Shown here: one piece after another, positions 10,897 to 20,224 of the stretch
Layout of the letters: each line of letters starts with the position of its first letter
Position numbering within the stretch: position 1 is the stretch's first letter
Assembly: GCF_032854445.1 (NCBI RefSeq)
Contig: NC_088306.1
Span: forward strand, 14,567,386-14,631,385
Source: Liolophura sinensis
Taxonomy: Eukaryota > Mollusca > Polyplacophora > Chitonida > Chitonidae
Direction of reading: 5' to 3'
Length of the DNA stretch: 64,000 nucleotides
Translations under genes and position numbers: made by a program
Notes under the pieces: model-generated
What the model was told of the DNA's origin: nothing
Databases searched by the model: none
What the model saw: the letters and a program-made list of their open reading frames with translations, nothing else

Positions 10897-11165
10897 TATA
10901 TTTTATTTTATTTATTTTGGTTGGTCTTTCACCTCGTACTCAAGAATATTTCACTTATGCTATGGCGGTCATTATCATGTTGAGAGAAAACTGACCAGAA
11001 CCCACGGCCACCTGCAGGTTACTGCCAGACCTTCCCACGTACAGCCGAAGAGAGGAAGCCAGCATGAGCCCCTCACCAATGTGAACTCACAGGGATCACA
11101 TTGATGAGGGGCTCCTGGGTCATTGCGCCATACTGGGACGCTGACCACCTTTTCCACGGAGACCG
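10897..11165 (-). mobile_element. SINE (family S), minus strand, copy A only
   Basis: It reads on the plus strand from a TTTATTTATTTT tail through CTCAAGAATATTTCACTTAT, AACCCACGGCCACCTGCAGG, CTTCCCACGTAC and CAGCATGAGC to GAGGGGCTCCTGGGTCATTG. That is a near full-length element in reverse. The core is altered (ATTATCATGTTGAGAGAAAA). Confidence 0.8.
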
Positions 11166-11425
11166 CTGCACTGTCTCAATTTAGGAAACTATATATTAAT
11201 AACTTTCGTGCCAGTCAAATAGACGTATTTTATGGTTAAAAAAGGCTTTAAGTTTATTAAACAATGGGTGTGTTCGTGTTCTTGTACTCTTATCGAACAA
11301 CTATGCCTAGTACAAATTGACAATTTCCATGGAGCTTTGTACACCTAGGAAGTCACTGTAATCCTGATAACACGCCACTCCCAAGGAATTCAAGGGTGTC
11401 TTTGTGGATTTCAGTTATGCCATTT

Positions 11426-11690
11426 GTTTATTTATTTATTTGATTCATGGTTAACGCCATACTTTCTCCTTCACAGGATTATGGGTGGGGGAAACCGCCA
11501 GCTTTTCCCTGGGACACATTAAACCTCGTGATTTCAAAATCAGACAAAGCAGCATGATCTGAATTCGAACGCGCGGTCACAGTGGTAGGGTGCGTCAAGA
11601 TTCAAATCCGCGGCCAAAGTGGTACTATGCGTCAAGATTCGAACCCGCGGCCTAATTGGTAGGATAATTGGTGGATAAGAGCCCACAAGA
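11426..11690 (-). mobile_element. Second tRNA-derived SINE type with triplicated B-box segment, minus strand
   Basis: On the minus strand a GGGTTCGAATCTTGACG B-box-like segment of about 38 bp occurs three times (plus-strand positions about 11,561-11,675). It is followed by GGCGGTTTCCCCCACCCATA and an AATCAAATAAATAAATAAAC tail. The tail resembles family S but the head differs. Copy B keeps only the head part. Confidence 0.65.
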
Positions 11691-11699
11691 ATATGAGCG

Positions 11700-12785
11700 C
11701 TAAGGAAGTTATCCAAAAATAGATTTTCAGACTGATAATTCCTTTATGTACACGGCGGCTTCATGTAGGTACATGAGAATCGATACATTTGAAGTATCTA
11801 GATAAAGGTTGCTAGGTCGTTGTTAATGAGAACTCTCCTTGATGGCCGTTAATGAGGGATTCACTTAACAGGTTTGGAGAGAGTCAAAGCAGGTGCAAGA
11901 TATTTGTTTATCATCGTCCAGGGTTTTTGTTTTTTATCTTTGTTATTCTCGGTGGCCAGCATGCCCGGCGTATGTAGCCGAACATACCACGAAAACAAAG
12001 CATCCTTAAAGAAACCAGCAATCAAAGGTTGATGTCAGATATATGGACTCTTGATCTTCTCTGTTTTATTGGTAAACATCTTCAGATCTATTTTTGCTTT
12101 ATCTTTCTCTTCATAAAGAGGAAAGGGTTTTTACTGCGGTAAGACTTGAACTGAAGGGATGTGACAGAAAATAATTAGAAACATCACAGGTAAAAATACT
12201 GATCATGACTTTTACTGAGTTTACATCAGTGTTTGGTTCCGGTCTTCAGTATATGAGGCGAGTACACATTAATGAAACGTTATGTATATAATATGGTTGT
12301 AGAAGTACACTGAAAAAACAAATGTTTAAAATTTAAATACCTCTTCGCAACAGATAATAAACATGCTTAATCTTTTATTGTAACCTTTTTACTACTTAAA
12401 CACTTAAACATGTTTAAGCTGACCCTATGTTAACGAAGTTCTTTTGTGAAACGTCATTAATGCTATGTTTTCCATATTGCACATGTATTATAAATCTTCC
12501 CATTCTAAAACACAGATTATCCTCTACATTGGTATCCTTTACATCTTAAACCTGAAATACATTCAACATTACGAATGATGCAATGAACAGTGACTTTACT
12601 GTAGTTGCATTTTGAGCTTTGAAGAAATGTTAATAACACAACTCTGACAATATGTTTGTTATGCCGGCTTATTGTTTTTGATTTTTGATTCTCTACTTCG
12701 TCATGTAATATTGTAATACAATAATCAACGGATGAAATTTCCCTATGAGTTGCTTTTGTTATTCTGGTGATATATGCTGCAGCAA
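11700..12785. other. No gene seen
   Basis: AT-rich non-coding sequence shared with copy B (56,640-57,725). No recognisable element. Confidence 0.4.
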
Positions 12786-12789
12786 GTTT

Positions 12790-13164
12790 AGTGTATCCAG
12801 GTATAGAATACCTTCCGCAAGATGTCTGTGAGTAATTGCAAGTCGATCTCCGGGTGGAATGCTTTCTCTCATCCTGGTGCCCTGCTTCCGGATCTTACCC
12901 CAACACACCCCCCCCCCCCCCCGCCCCTCCTCACTACGTTCAGCAGGTTCTCAAACGTACCATGGTTCATCCTCAGGAAAATTTTGAGTGCTGACGGATC
13001 TCTTTTAAGGCAAGAATAAGCTCAAGTTTGGATCGTTTGGCAATCCACTCCCTCATCCATTTTTGCTTTCGTTTTGTTCTTGAGAAAACAAGGGTAGCCG
13101 CTGTTGCTGACAGGAGGGCGAGCTGAATTTCGTCATCGCTGCAGTCAGTATCACTTGATGCCAT
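12790..13164 (-). pseudogene. PIF/Harbinger transposase N-terminal fragment (copy A)
   Basis: On the minus strand the ATG at 13,162-13,164 opens a 63-codon frame. It has an acidic MASSDTD start, a basic KRKQKWMREWIAKRS stretch and ALKEIRQHSK, as in the N-terminus of HARBI1-like transposases. A frameshift then gives LRMNHGTFENLL. After a poly-C/A tract, GTRMRESIPPGDRLAIT leads to HRHLAEG, matching the next conserved block of the family. The DDE core is absent. The terminal repeat lies just upstream, at 13,290-13,345. The assignment rests on remembered family patterns. Confidence 0.65.
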
Positions 13165-13289
13165 TTTCTCCGCGTTCTGCAGATACGCCAGACAACCAAA
13201 GAAATGAGTCGACTAATCGGAAGTTATATCGTTGTGTCTGCGCGAAACAAATCGAAAGGTAATAGGATGGTTTCCGTCAAACTAAATCG

Positions 13290-13345
13290 GACCAAAAATC
13301 GGACGTAAAAATCGAAAGCAAAATCGTTGCGTGTGAGCCCGCCTT
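13290..13345 (-). repeat. Terminal/subterminal repeat of the Harbinger remnant
   Basis: The plus-strand AATCGAAAGCAAAATCGTTG followed by CGTGTGAGCCCGCC recurs almost exactly at the end of the small element at 15,795-15,893. It therefore marks an element end. B equivalent: about 58,232-58,266. Confidence 0.5.
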
Positions 13346-13740
13346 TACATGCGACCCTCAGCAATCTAACAGGCTATGCCTGTGAAATGAATGTTTGGCT
13401 GAAAATAATGGAGAATAAAGTAGAGAAAATGGAAGAATGTGTAGAGTAAAGCAGTATGACAGAATAATACAAACGCATGACCAGGGTCTTTCGGACTTGA
13501 GAAATTATAAGATAAAGACCCATAAAGTAACAGAGACACTTGATAAGCTGAAAAAAAAACAAAATACAGATACTGAAGTGCAACTAACAGATCTGACGTA
13601 TCAAAGTATGCGTTAAAACTTTTTGTTCATGGGCTTAGCAGAGAAAGAAAGTCGATATAGAAGAGAGCCAGGATAAAGGTAATGACTCTTTTATTGATGT
13701 AGTAAGCACCAAGTCAATTCTTACTGCCTTAAAAAACAGA

Positions 13741-14390
13741 ATTAAATATTGATAGAGAAATACAGAGAGTTCATCGTTTGGGTAAGAAAGAATCTGGACA
13801 GGACACTCGACCAAGACCAAATTCTCACATTTCAAATCTTGTGGGAAGGTAAGATTTGCCTCCCCTGCACTGAACGGCAGACCATTTGTGAGACTGCCTT
13901 TGATGACCGAAATGGCAAACTGAAAATATTGTCCCTTAGTGTGTGTGAGATAAGATCCAGAGTTATTTTCTCTCGTACATGCGGGCCAGTGTAAAAGCTG
14001 CATATTTTACTTAAGTCTTTGCTTTTATAAATTTTATAGAGAAAAATAAACAAACATTTAAAAGAAATATTAGCTGTCGACAGGAAAAGAATAAAACTTT
14101 CTCTGAATTCGATGGAAGTCGTTTTCCGCCAATGTGAAAGAAGTATAGTATTCAATATTGAAGTGTTCTCTGAAATAAGTACAGGTTGTAATACAGTAAG
14201 GTGTTGTGACTAGACGTACTCTATGTTTGCGAGTGCTTATTTTCTAAGACAACAGTATATATGTATGTTCTTTTACATGTGTAACGGAACGACTGTGCAA
14301 ACAGCCGCCCCTGACCAAGTTTGTCAAGGATCACGAGGAAACCAGACCGAAGGTACAGGATTTGTCCACCAGGGACGCGAGGCGACACAA
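13741..14390 (+). repeat. Large inverted repeat, left arm part 1 (copy A)
   Basis: This is the reverse complement of 18,640-19,728 apart from gaps. Shared blocks include GGACAGGACACTCGACCAAG, AAGATTTGCCTCCCCTGCAC, GATAAGATCCAGAGTTATTT, AAGCTGCATATTTTACTTAA and CCACCAGGGACGCGAG. The arm is interrupted after GACGCGAG by the gypsy integrase fragment and resumes at 15,483. B equivalent: about 58,660-59,310. Confidence 0.85.
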
Positions 14391-14479
14391 AAAGTTAAAC
14401 AAAATGGTTTCAACGATTAACGAAAATTACAGAAAGCGTCTACCCGAAATAAATATAAAAGTTAATCGAAGTACAATAA

Positions 14480-15300
14480 CAGAAAGTTCACGAAAAAAAA
14501 ATGTGTCCCTATCAGCAGGTCTCTCCCGCAGTCCGCACCCCCATCACTTCCTCACAGGTTATCTCCCCTCAAACTCGCCTCCCACATCTTGACGATGGGC
14601 ATCATCAGAGGTTACGCTGCGAAAGGAAGGAGTTGTGGGGTTTTGAAACACCTTTGTGCCCGGAGAATCACCAAGCCACTGTGCGCTCGCTACCATCATC
14701 GGAAAGGGTATCCTGACTTTCCAACTCATCCACGACCGTGCCTTCCCAACCACGAGGTGGAAGAAGCCCTTCATAAGGCTTAAGATGATCCATATGGAAC
14801 ACTTTATGTTTGGAAAAAGTACTTTTTCGGACCAGATAGGTGACAGATGTAAGTTGTTTTACAACCTGGAAAGGTCCATTCCATCCTCTGCCAAATTTGT
14901 CCTTGACTGCCAGCTGGTACCACCTCCAAACAAAGTCTCCTGAATTGTAGTTCCGCAGTTTCACTCCCCGATCTAAGTTCCTTTTCTGCCTACGTGCCGC
15001 TTTACCCATACGCTTCTGTACTGCCCTAAATGCTACCTCCTTCGTATGCTGGAGCCACTGGACATACTTTATCGGACGGGATCCTCCTTGAGACTGAATA
15101 CCAAGCAGGCAATCAATTGGACAGGCTAGTTCATACCCGAACATCAGAAGATTGGGAGAACACCACGTGCTCTCTTGCTCCGTTGCCCTATCAGGGCAAA
15201 AGGAAGGTTTTCATCCCAGCTAGACGAGTGACGCACTGTGTACGTGGTTAAGATTTGCAACAACGTCCGGTTAAAACGTTCTACCAGGCCGTCTTACTGA
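14480..15300 (-). pseudogene. Ty3/gypsy integrase C-terminal half (copy A)
   Basis: Minus-strand remnant of a Ty3/gypsy (Metaviridae-type) integrase. From 15,297 downward the frame gives GLVERFNRTLLQILTTYT, the segment around the third catalytic acid of the DDE core (Glu codon 15,279-15,281). After a frameshift it gives LMFGYELACPIDCLLG, then RNLDRGVKLRNYNSGDFVWR, then the GPFQVVKQL and HMDHLKPYEG signatures of the C-terminal GPY/F-type domain. Reverse transcriptase, RNase H and the first two catalytic Asp residues are absent; the sequence upstream is a tRNA-like segment. It is dead and sits inside the left arm of the large inverted repeat. Confidence 0.85.
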
Positions 15301-15413
15301 GGCTGGTATGAGGTTGTTCTTGTTTTCTCAATGCCAAGCAGCTTGCAGACGTGTAATTTAATTGGGAAGGAGTGTAACGGGAGCAGCTTTCCAGTGCTTA
15401 TACTAGTAGGAAT

Positions 15414-15482
15414 TTCCCTTTAGCTCAGTTGGTAGAACGCTGGACTTCGGCTGCAGAGACGCGAGTTCGAATCCTTGTGTGA
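15414..15482 (+). pseudogene. tRNA-like sequence with intact A and B boxes (copy A)
   Basis: TAGCTCAGTTGG (A box) and GAGTTCGAATCC (B box) are correctly spaced, with an anticodon-like CTGGA/TGCAG stem and a CTTCGGC loop. The T-arm stem and the 5' acceptor strand do not pair. The 3' end reads TGTGACCA. It looks like a tRNA-derived remnant, not a working tRNA. B equivalent: about 60,344-60,412, with the A box changed to TACCTCAGTTGG. Confidence 0.45.
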
Positions 15483-15672
15483 CCAATACAAGTAATAAAA
15501 CTTTACTCACCTGATTTTACTCTGAAACGTCCCACAGGGACGGGACGCTAACACACAGCTTTTGTTTTGATAGGAGATTACTGAAGCATGGACTCCCAGA
15601 CAAGCTACTCCGCTTGTGTTCAAGGGAGAAGCGACCCCACGAGGCAAAGAGGTGACTTAAAGTGCACCTCAT
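15483..15672 (+). repeat. Large inverted repeat, left arm part 2 (copy A)
   Basis: ATACAAGTAATAAAACTTTA, TGAAACGTCCCACAGGGAC and GAGATTACTGAAGCATG recur inverted at 18,437-18,595. Copy B keeps only the first 55-60 bp (about 60,414-60,471); the rest is lost in the B deletion. Confidence 0.85.
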
Positions 15673-15698
15673 ATTCCGTTGAACTGATTCATTGATGC

Positions 15699-15780
15699 GT
15701 TGAACGACCGCATTGGTGAGACGCTCCTGGGTCATTACGCTGCGCTAGCGCGCTAATTAACTGAGCCAGGGAGGCTCCTC
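15699..15780 (-). mobile_element. SINE (family S) head, minus strand
   Basis: CATTGGTGAGACGCTCCTGG, GTCATTACGCTGCGCTAGCG and AACTGAGCCAGGGAGGCTCC are the reverse complement of the tRNA-like head. The core and tail are missing. Confidence 0.75.
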
Positions 15781-15794
15781 CTCGCATTCGACGA

Positions 15795-15893
15795 GTTGCA
15801 TTCGAATTTTTCTCTCACACACAACGATACAATCTTAAACAACCAGCTTGACAGAAAATCGAAAGCAAAATCGTTATGTGTGAGCTCACCTTA
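15795..15893. mobile_element. Small Harbinger-related MITE
   Basis: The left end CTCACACACAACGAT and the right end ATCGTTATGTGTGAG are imperfect inverted repeats. The right end matches the Harbinger terminal sequence at 13,290-13,345. The element is about 100 bp with no coding sequence. Confidence 0.45.
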
Positions 15894-16419
15894 TGGTATC
15901 AAGTTTGGCGACTTTCTACATTAGTGACTCCGTGCTAGGAAGTTTTTGTAGCAAGGTGCTGACGTCAGTTCTGTGGGGTAGGCCTACCCGTATTTGAAAA
16001 GGGCTGGTCATCAATTTTGTCTTCATTTCCTGGTTTGATGGCTGACGGGTGGTTTATTGTGCATTCTTTTGAACAGTGAAGTGGAGGAGTATTGGCTGTT
16101 GGCTTTACTGGCTCTTTACGGACCACGTTTGTTCATTTGTTGTTTCCAGGGAGGCGCACGTGTCTTCCTTCGACTCCATGTTACATTGTTGTTGTTCTTT
16201 CGGTTATAGTTTACTAGCTGAAAGTCTGTGGTGCTTTCTGTAGGCCTTTTGGTCCGATATTCCCATTGTACAACTTTGTATTCCCACTGACATTGTACAA
16301 CACCGGCATTATAAAGGCCATGGGTTACGCTTCAGGACACAGAAAAGCTACCTGCTGTCGATTACCGGTGCATCGCTGTCCGCCATTTTGGTAACAACCC
16401 GTTTACCTCAGTTATCGTC

Positions 16420-16574
16420 TTATTCTAACTGTTCGTGTACGTTATTCAAATTGTTTGTGTACGTTATTCAAACTGTTCGTGTACATTATTCTAACTGTTC
16501 GTGTACATTCTTCTAATTGTTCGTGTACATTCTTCTAACTGTCCGTGTACATTCTTCCAACTGTTTATGTACAT
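16420..16574 (+). repeat. 22-bp tandem repeat, about 7 units
   Basis: The unit TTATTCTAACTGTTCGTGTAC plus one base is repeated with drift (CTTCTAATTG, CTTCCAACTG). It is present only in copy A, within the segment missing from B. Confidence 0.9.
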
Positions 16575-16817
16575 ATTTAAAAGTAACAAGTTAAACGTTC
16601 CCCTTGACACCAGAATTAGATAAAAATATAAATGCAGCGAACGTCATTACAAGGCCCAGAACTCATCATAGTAATAACATGCATGTCTCCTATTGCCATC
16701 AGTGGGAAGGTCTGTTATCAACGTGCAGATGGACGTGGGTTGTGGTATGCGCTATGTACAGTATATGTTCCTTAAATGCAGTAGTTATTAACAGAGACTA
16801 TATACGGGATCTATGCG

Positions 16818-17055
16818 TCGAAACAGACATTCGTATACCAGCCGTCAACCAAAAAGGGCATTCCGGGTCAATTATCGCAAGGCCAATTCCCAAAACCATG
16901 TTTACCACGAACCACCAAATAACTAATAAAGTACGAAAATAGGGCGGAATCATACAAAGAGATGTGGTCAACAATTTTCAGTGATGAAGAAACAACGCAA
17001 GGTATGTTCTAGGCGATGGGGTGAAATCAGTATTCAGATCGTATACCATGCTAGA
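16818..17055 (+). repeat. Interspersed family 2, near full-length copy
   Basis: The order is GAAACAGACATTCGTATACC, ATTATCGCAAGGCCAATTCC, ACGAACCACCAAATAACT, AATCATACAAAGAGA, CAACAATTTTCAGTGATG, AAGGTATGTTCTAGGCGATG, and TCAGATCGTATACCATGCTA. It is best compared with 42,680-42,930. The last 45 bp also survive in copy B after the deletion (about 60,472-60,515). Confidence 0.75.
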
Positions 17056-17530
17056 ATACTAATTATTCTGAGAATTTTGGCAATAAATCGATAAGAGCAA
17101 ATCCAATCGGACTTTTGCTATTATTTTATTTATAAATTGTAGAATTTTAGAATCCAAAATCGGTAATAAATTTACTAAAATTTATCAAGCGGATAGCAAT
17201 AAAAATTTGCAATATTTAGAATAATGTCAAAACTATAAATATTGCATCTGGTATTTACTAAAAGGCGATAATTTGACCTATTCTTGGTAGATACAGAAAT
17301 ATTGATTTCATGAACGAATATGGAATTTTTGCCTACGCTCTGCGATATAGCCTCATTCAGCGACAATCAAATAATAAATCCAGGCAATGTTTCAATGTAC
17401 TTTTCTTTGATGAGATTGGTATTTACTCCCAAAGTGCTATAAAAGAAATCCAACTTTTTATTAACGTTCTAAACAGACACCAACAGCAATAAACGAACAC
17501 ATCCAGAAAACAAGAACACATACTGATCTA
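17056..17530. other. No gene seen
   Basis: AT-rich sequence shared with copy B (about 60,516-60,980). Short open frames are present on both strands with no recognisable domain. Confidence 0.4.
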
Positions 17531-17534
17531 GGCC

Positions 17535-17645
17535 TCGAAATAGACATTGGTATATCACCTGCCAAGCATAATTAACGTTCAGAGTCAATAATCGCAAAGT
17601 CAAAATCCAAAACAAGACTCAATACAAATGACCAAAGAAATAAAG
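17535..17645 (+). repeat. Interspersed family 2 fragment (5' half)
   Basis: GAAATAGACATTGGTATATC, GTTCAGAGTCAATAATCGCA, AAACAAGACTCAATACAAAT and GACCAAAGAAATAAAGAAGT match the family. The 3' half lies at about 18,065-18,155, so the SINE pair at 17,646-18,016 sits between the halves of one family 2 copy. B: about 60,990-61,100. Confidence 0.65.
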
Positions 17646-18016
17646 AAGTAACAGTATTATCGTTAATAGGGATTACACTTGCTGAATATAGCACAGATTC
17701 TAGTGCTGAAATTTGGCTGAGACCACTGCGGGTTTCGAACCACCGACAGAAACCAATACGCCAGCAATACATGTCAACCGTCTAGACGACTCGACCAACA
17801 GGCCTTCTACATAAAATAGAAAGTAGTTGACCGGTAGACTTTACAGCAAATATGCATTACCCCTCTGATGATCACAAACGACGTGCTGGCGGTTTGGTGC
17901 CTGACTCTGAGGTCGCTGGTTCGAAACCCGCAGTGGTCTCAGCCAAATTTCAGCACTAGAATCTGTGCTATATTCAGAAAGTGTAATCCCTATTAACGAT
18001 AATACTGTTACTTAAT
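17646..18016. mobile_element. Head-to-head pair of tRNA-derived SINEs forming a foldback (copy A)
   Basis: The outer about 95 bp (17,646-17,740 and about 17,917-18,013) are inverted repeats with only a mismatch or two. The ends read AGTAACAGTATTATCG and CGATAATACTGTTACT. Each arm holds a GGTTCGAAACCC B box. The minus-strand unit also has GTTGGTCGAGTCGTCTAGAC, as in a Leu/Ser-type tRNA head. It interrupts a family 2 repeat. B: about 61,098-61,470. Confidence 0.8.
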
Positions 18017-18064
18017 CCACTTTCTAAATGACATCTATACCTATCTAAAATAAAGAAGGTACAT

Positions 18065-18155
18065 AGAATATGGAATCGGAACGGACTCCTGCAAAGAGAA
18101 GCAGTTAATAGTTATCAGTGATGACGGAAAGACACGAGCAATGTTCTAGCCGACG
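18065..18155 (+). repeat. Interspersed family 2 fragment (3' half)
   Basis: GAAGCAGTTAATAGTTATCA, GTGATGACGGAAAGACACGA and GCAATGTTCTAGCCGA match the 3' half of family 2. B: about 61,808-61,897. Confidence 0.65.
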
Positions 18156-18267
18156 GAATTAAATAGAAAAACCAGATCGTTACAATGCTATCTGGTTAAA
18201 GGATACATGGACGGAATTAAATAGAAGAACTAGATAGTTACAATGCTATCTGGTTAAAGGATACATG
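18152..18267 (+). repeat. 58-bp unit in two tandem copies
   Basis: GACGGAATTAAATAGAA through ATCTGGTTAAAGGATACATG occurs twice, starting at 18,152 and 18,210. The end of family 2 (ACCAGATCGTTACAATGCTA) is included. Copy B has the same doublet at about 61,893-62,007. Confidence 0.9.
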
Positions 18268-18436
18268 TAAAGGTACTACAACACGAAGAGCATGGTTTAA
18301 AAAAAAACAAGAAATATATGCATAAAAAAAAGTAAATTTTCCATTTTTCTGGCATAGTCTAGGATACTTTAATGAACCCTCTATTTTATGCATATCTTCC
18401 GTAAAATGGTCGGACATATGTAAAAATGAGGGACAC

Positions 18437-19728
18437 TTTACTTCACCTCCTTGCCATGGGGGTCGCTCCTCCCTTGAACACAAGTGGATTAACGCGTCTG
18501 GGAGCTCATGCTTCAGTAATCTCTTTCAAAACAAAAGCTGTCCCTGTGGGACGTTTCAGAGTAAAGTCAGTAGAGTAAAGTTTTATTACTTGTATCGGAT
18601 CATGGAGCTATAAGTATAATATACATGTAAAAGAACATACATGTAGACTCGCGTCCCTGGTGGACAAATCCTGTACCTACAACCCGGTTTCCTCGTGATC
18701 CTTGACGAACTGTGGTCAGGGGCGGCTATTTGCACAGTCGTTCCGTTACACATGTAAAAGAACATACATATATACGTATACGTCTAGTCACAACACCTTA
18801 CTGTGTTACAGCCTGTACTTATTTCAAAGAGAACTTTAATACTGAATAATAAACGTCCTTCACATTCGCGGAAAACGACTTTCATCGAATTCAGAGAAAG
18901 TTTTATTCTTTTCCTGTTTTCTATTATTTCTTTTAAGTGTTTGTTTATTTTTCTCTATAAACTTTCTAAAAGCAAAGATTTATGTAAAATATGCAGCTTT
19001 TAGACGGGCCCACGTGTACGAGTGAAAATAACTCTGGATCTTATCCCCCCCCCACACACACACACACTAAAGGAGTGTACTTTCAGTTTGCCATTTCCGT
19101 CATCAAAAAGTACTCTCACTGGACTCAGTGGTCTGGTTACCGGCTGATGGTTACAGATAATAAAGTCACATTCACTATCTCATCTCAGGCGTCGAAATCA
19201 CCAAGAGATCTTAGACTTAAGTCAAAATTTCAAATCACTTCAAAATTGTTGTTTGTTATGTAGCAAGGTGAAAATATTGTTTGACAACGTAACTTCTGGG
19301 TAAGTTATTGTACAACAAATTACAGCTAACATAGTGAAAAGGAACATACCAAACATGAGGAATGAAATTTTGACTTATGTAAAAGATCGCTTCGTGGTCC
19401 CGGGGAGGAGGTGGGGGGGAGGGGGGTGGCTGTTTGTTCCAGTGCTGCTGGGTGTATTCTTTTACCTTCCACACAGAGCTTATCCCCAAGTAATTTGGCC
19501 ATTTGTCCTCTAGATTTTGCCTGGTAAAACGCAGTATATAACGCTCTGGGTTTATTTACGTCTTCAGTGGGATATTTTTCAGTGCAGGGGAGGCAAATCT
19601 TACCTCCTCACAATATTTGAAATGTGAAAACTTGGCCACATTTGATCTTGGTCGAGTGTCCTGTCCAGATTCCTTCTCACCCAAAAGATGAACTCTCTTG
19701 AACAGTCTTTCTCTCTGAACATTTAATT
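18437..19728 (-). repeat. Large inverted repeat, right arm (copy A)
   Basis: Inverted partner of 13,741-14,390 plus 15,483-15,672. It has no gypsy insertion. It carries about 450 extra bases (19,110-19,560) that the left arm lacks. B equivalent: about 62,178-63,440. A CA microsatellite (19,048-19,068) and a G-rich tract (19,398-19,430) differ in length between copies. Confidence 0.8.
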
Positions 19729-19795
19729 ATTTTTTTAATACAGGTCAAATTGATGGCAGAACTGGGAAAACAAGTTTAAAGAACTTTGTAAATAC

Positions 19796-20224
19796 ATGAT
19801 GCGCTGCAGTCGTCTTTCCAAGCTAAACTTACAATTGGAATTAGGTGAAGATAGTCCTCCATCCAAAACACGCCATTTGCTTCGTCATTTTGACCAGACT
19901 TCAGAGAAGATCAGAAAGACTCTTACTTTCGATTTTGCCTTAATCCAGGATCTGAAATATCACGACATGATCCAACTCTTCAGTGGTAAATTCTTTAAAA
20001 AGTACACGTACTTGTCACTAGCATGCAAAGAAATAGTGTTCGTGACAAGCCGAAAGCCAGGAACGTGCACTAGCGCGAAGTCAGACATGTACACTCAAAT
20101 TCAGAACTTCTTTCTGCGAGATGATCTAAGCCAGCGTAGCCAAATTTGTAGTCTTTCACGAAGGCTTTCAGCTTGTACGGAGTGCTCATTGGCTAACAAT
20201 GATCGTGTCAATCACCACTTGTAA
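19796..20224 (+). CDS. 142-codon ORF of unknown identity (copy A)
   Basis: An open frame from an ATG (second Met adjacent) encodes a basic, soluble-looking protein with no signal peptide or membrane helix. I see the segments LLRHFDQTSEKIRKTLTFDF, YHDMIQLFSGKFFKKYTYLS and MYTQIQNFFLRDDLSQRSQI. All five differences from copy B change an amino acid and I see no silent change, so there is no sign of purifying selection. Together with the PGKIV-type fragment about 190 bp downstream, this suggests a decayed mobile-element gene. Function unknown. Confidence 0.4.
   Translation: MMRCSRLSKLNLQLELGEDSPPSKTRHLLRHFDQTSEKIRKTLTFDFALIQDLKYHDMIQLFSGKFFKKYTYLSLACKEIVFVTSRKPGTCTSAKSDMYTQIQNFFLRDDLSQRSQICSLSRRLSACTECSLANNDRVNHHL

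Larger units (their letters stand above)
15541..17020. other. About 1.48 kb segment present only in copy A
   Basis: Copy B joins CCCACAGGGAC directly to GTGAAATCAGTATTCAG at about 60,470. The A segment includes the continuation of the inverted repeat arm (to 15,672), which both right arms also have. A deletion in B is therefore more likely than an insertion in A. Inside are a SINE head, a small TIR element, a 22-bp array and a family 2 repeat. Confidence 0.8.

Noticed and set aside
15414-15482. Functional tRNA gene
   Set aside because: A and B boxes are present, but the acceptor and T stems do not pair in either copy.
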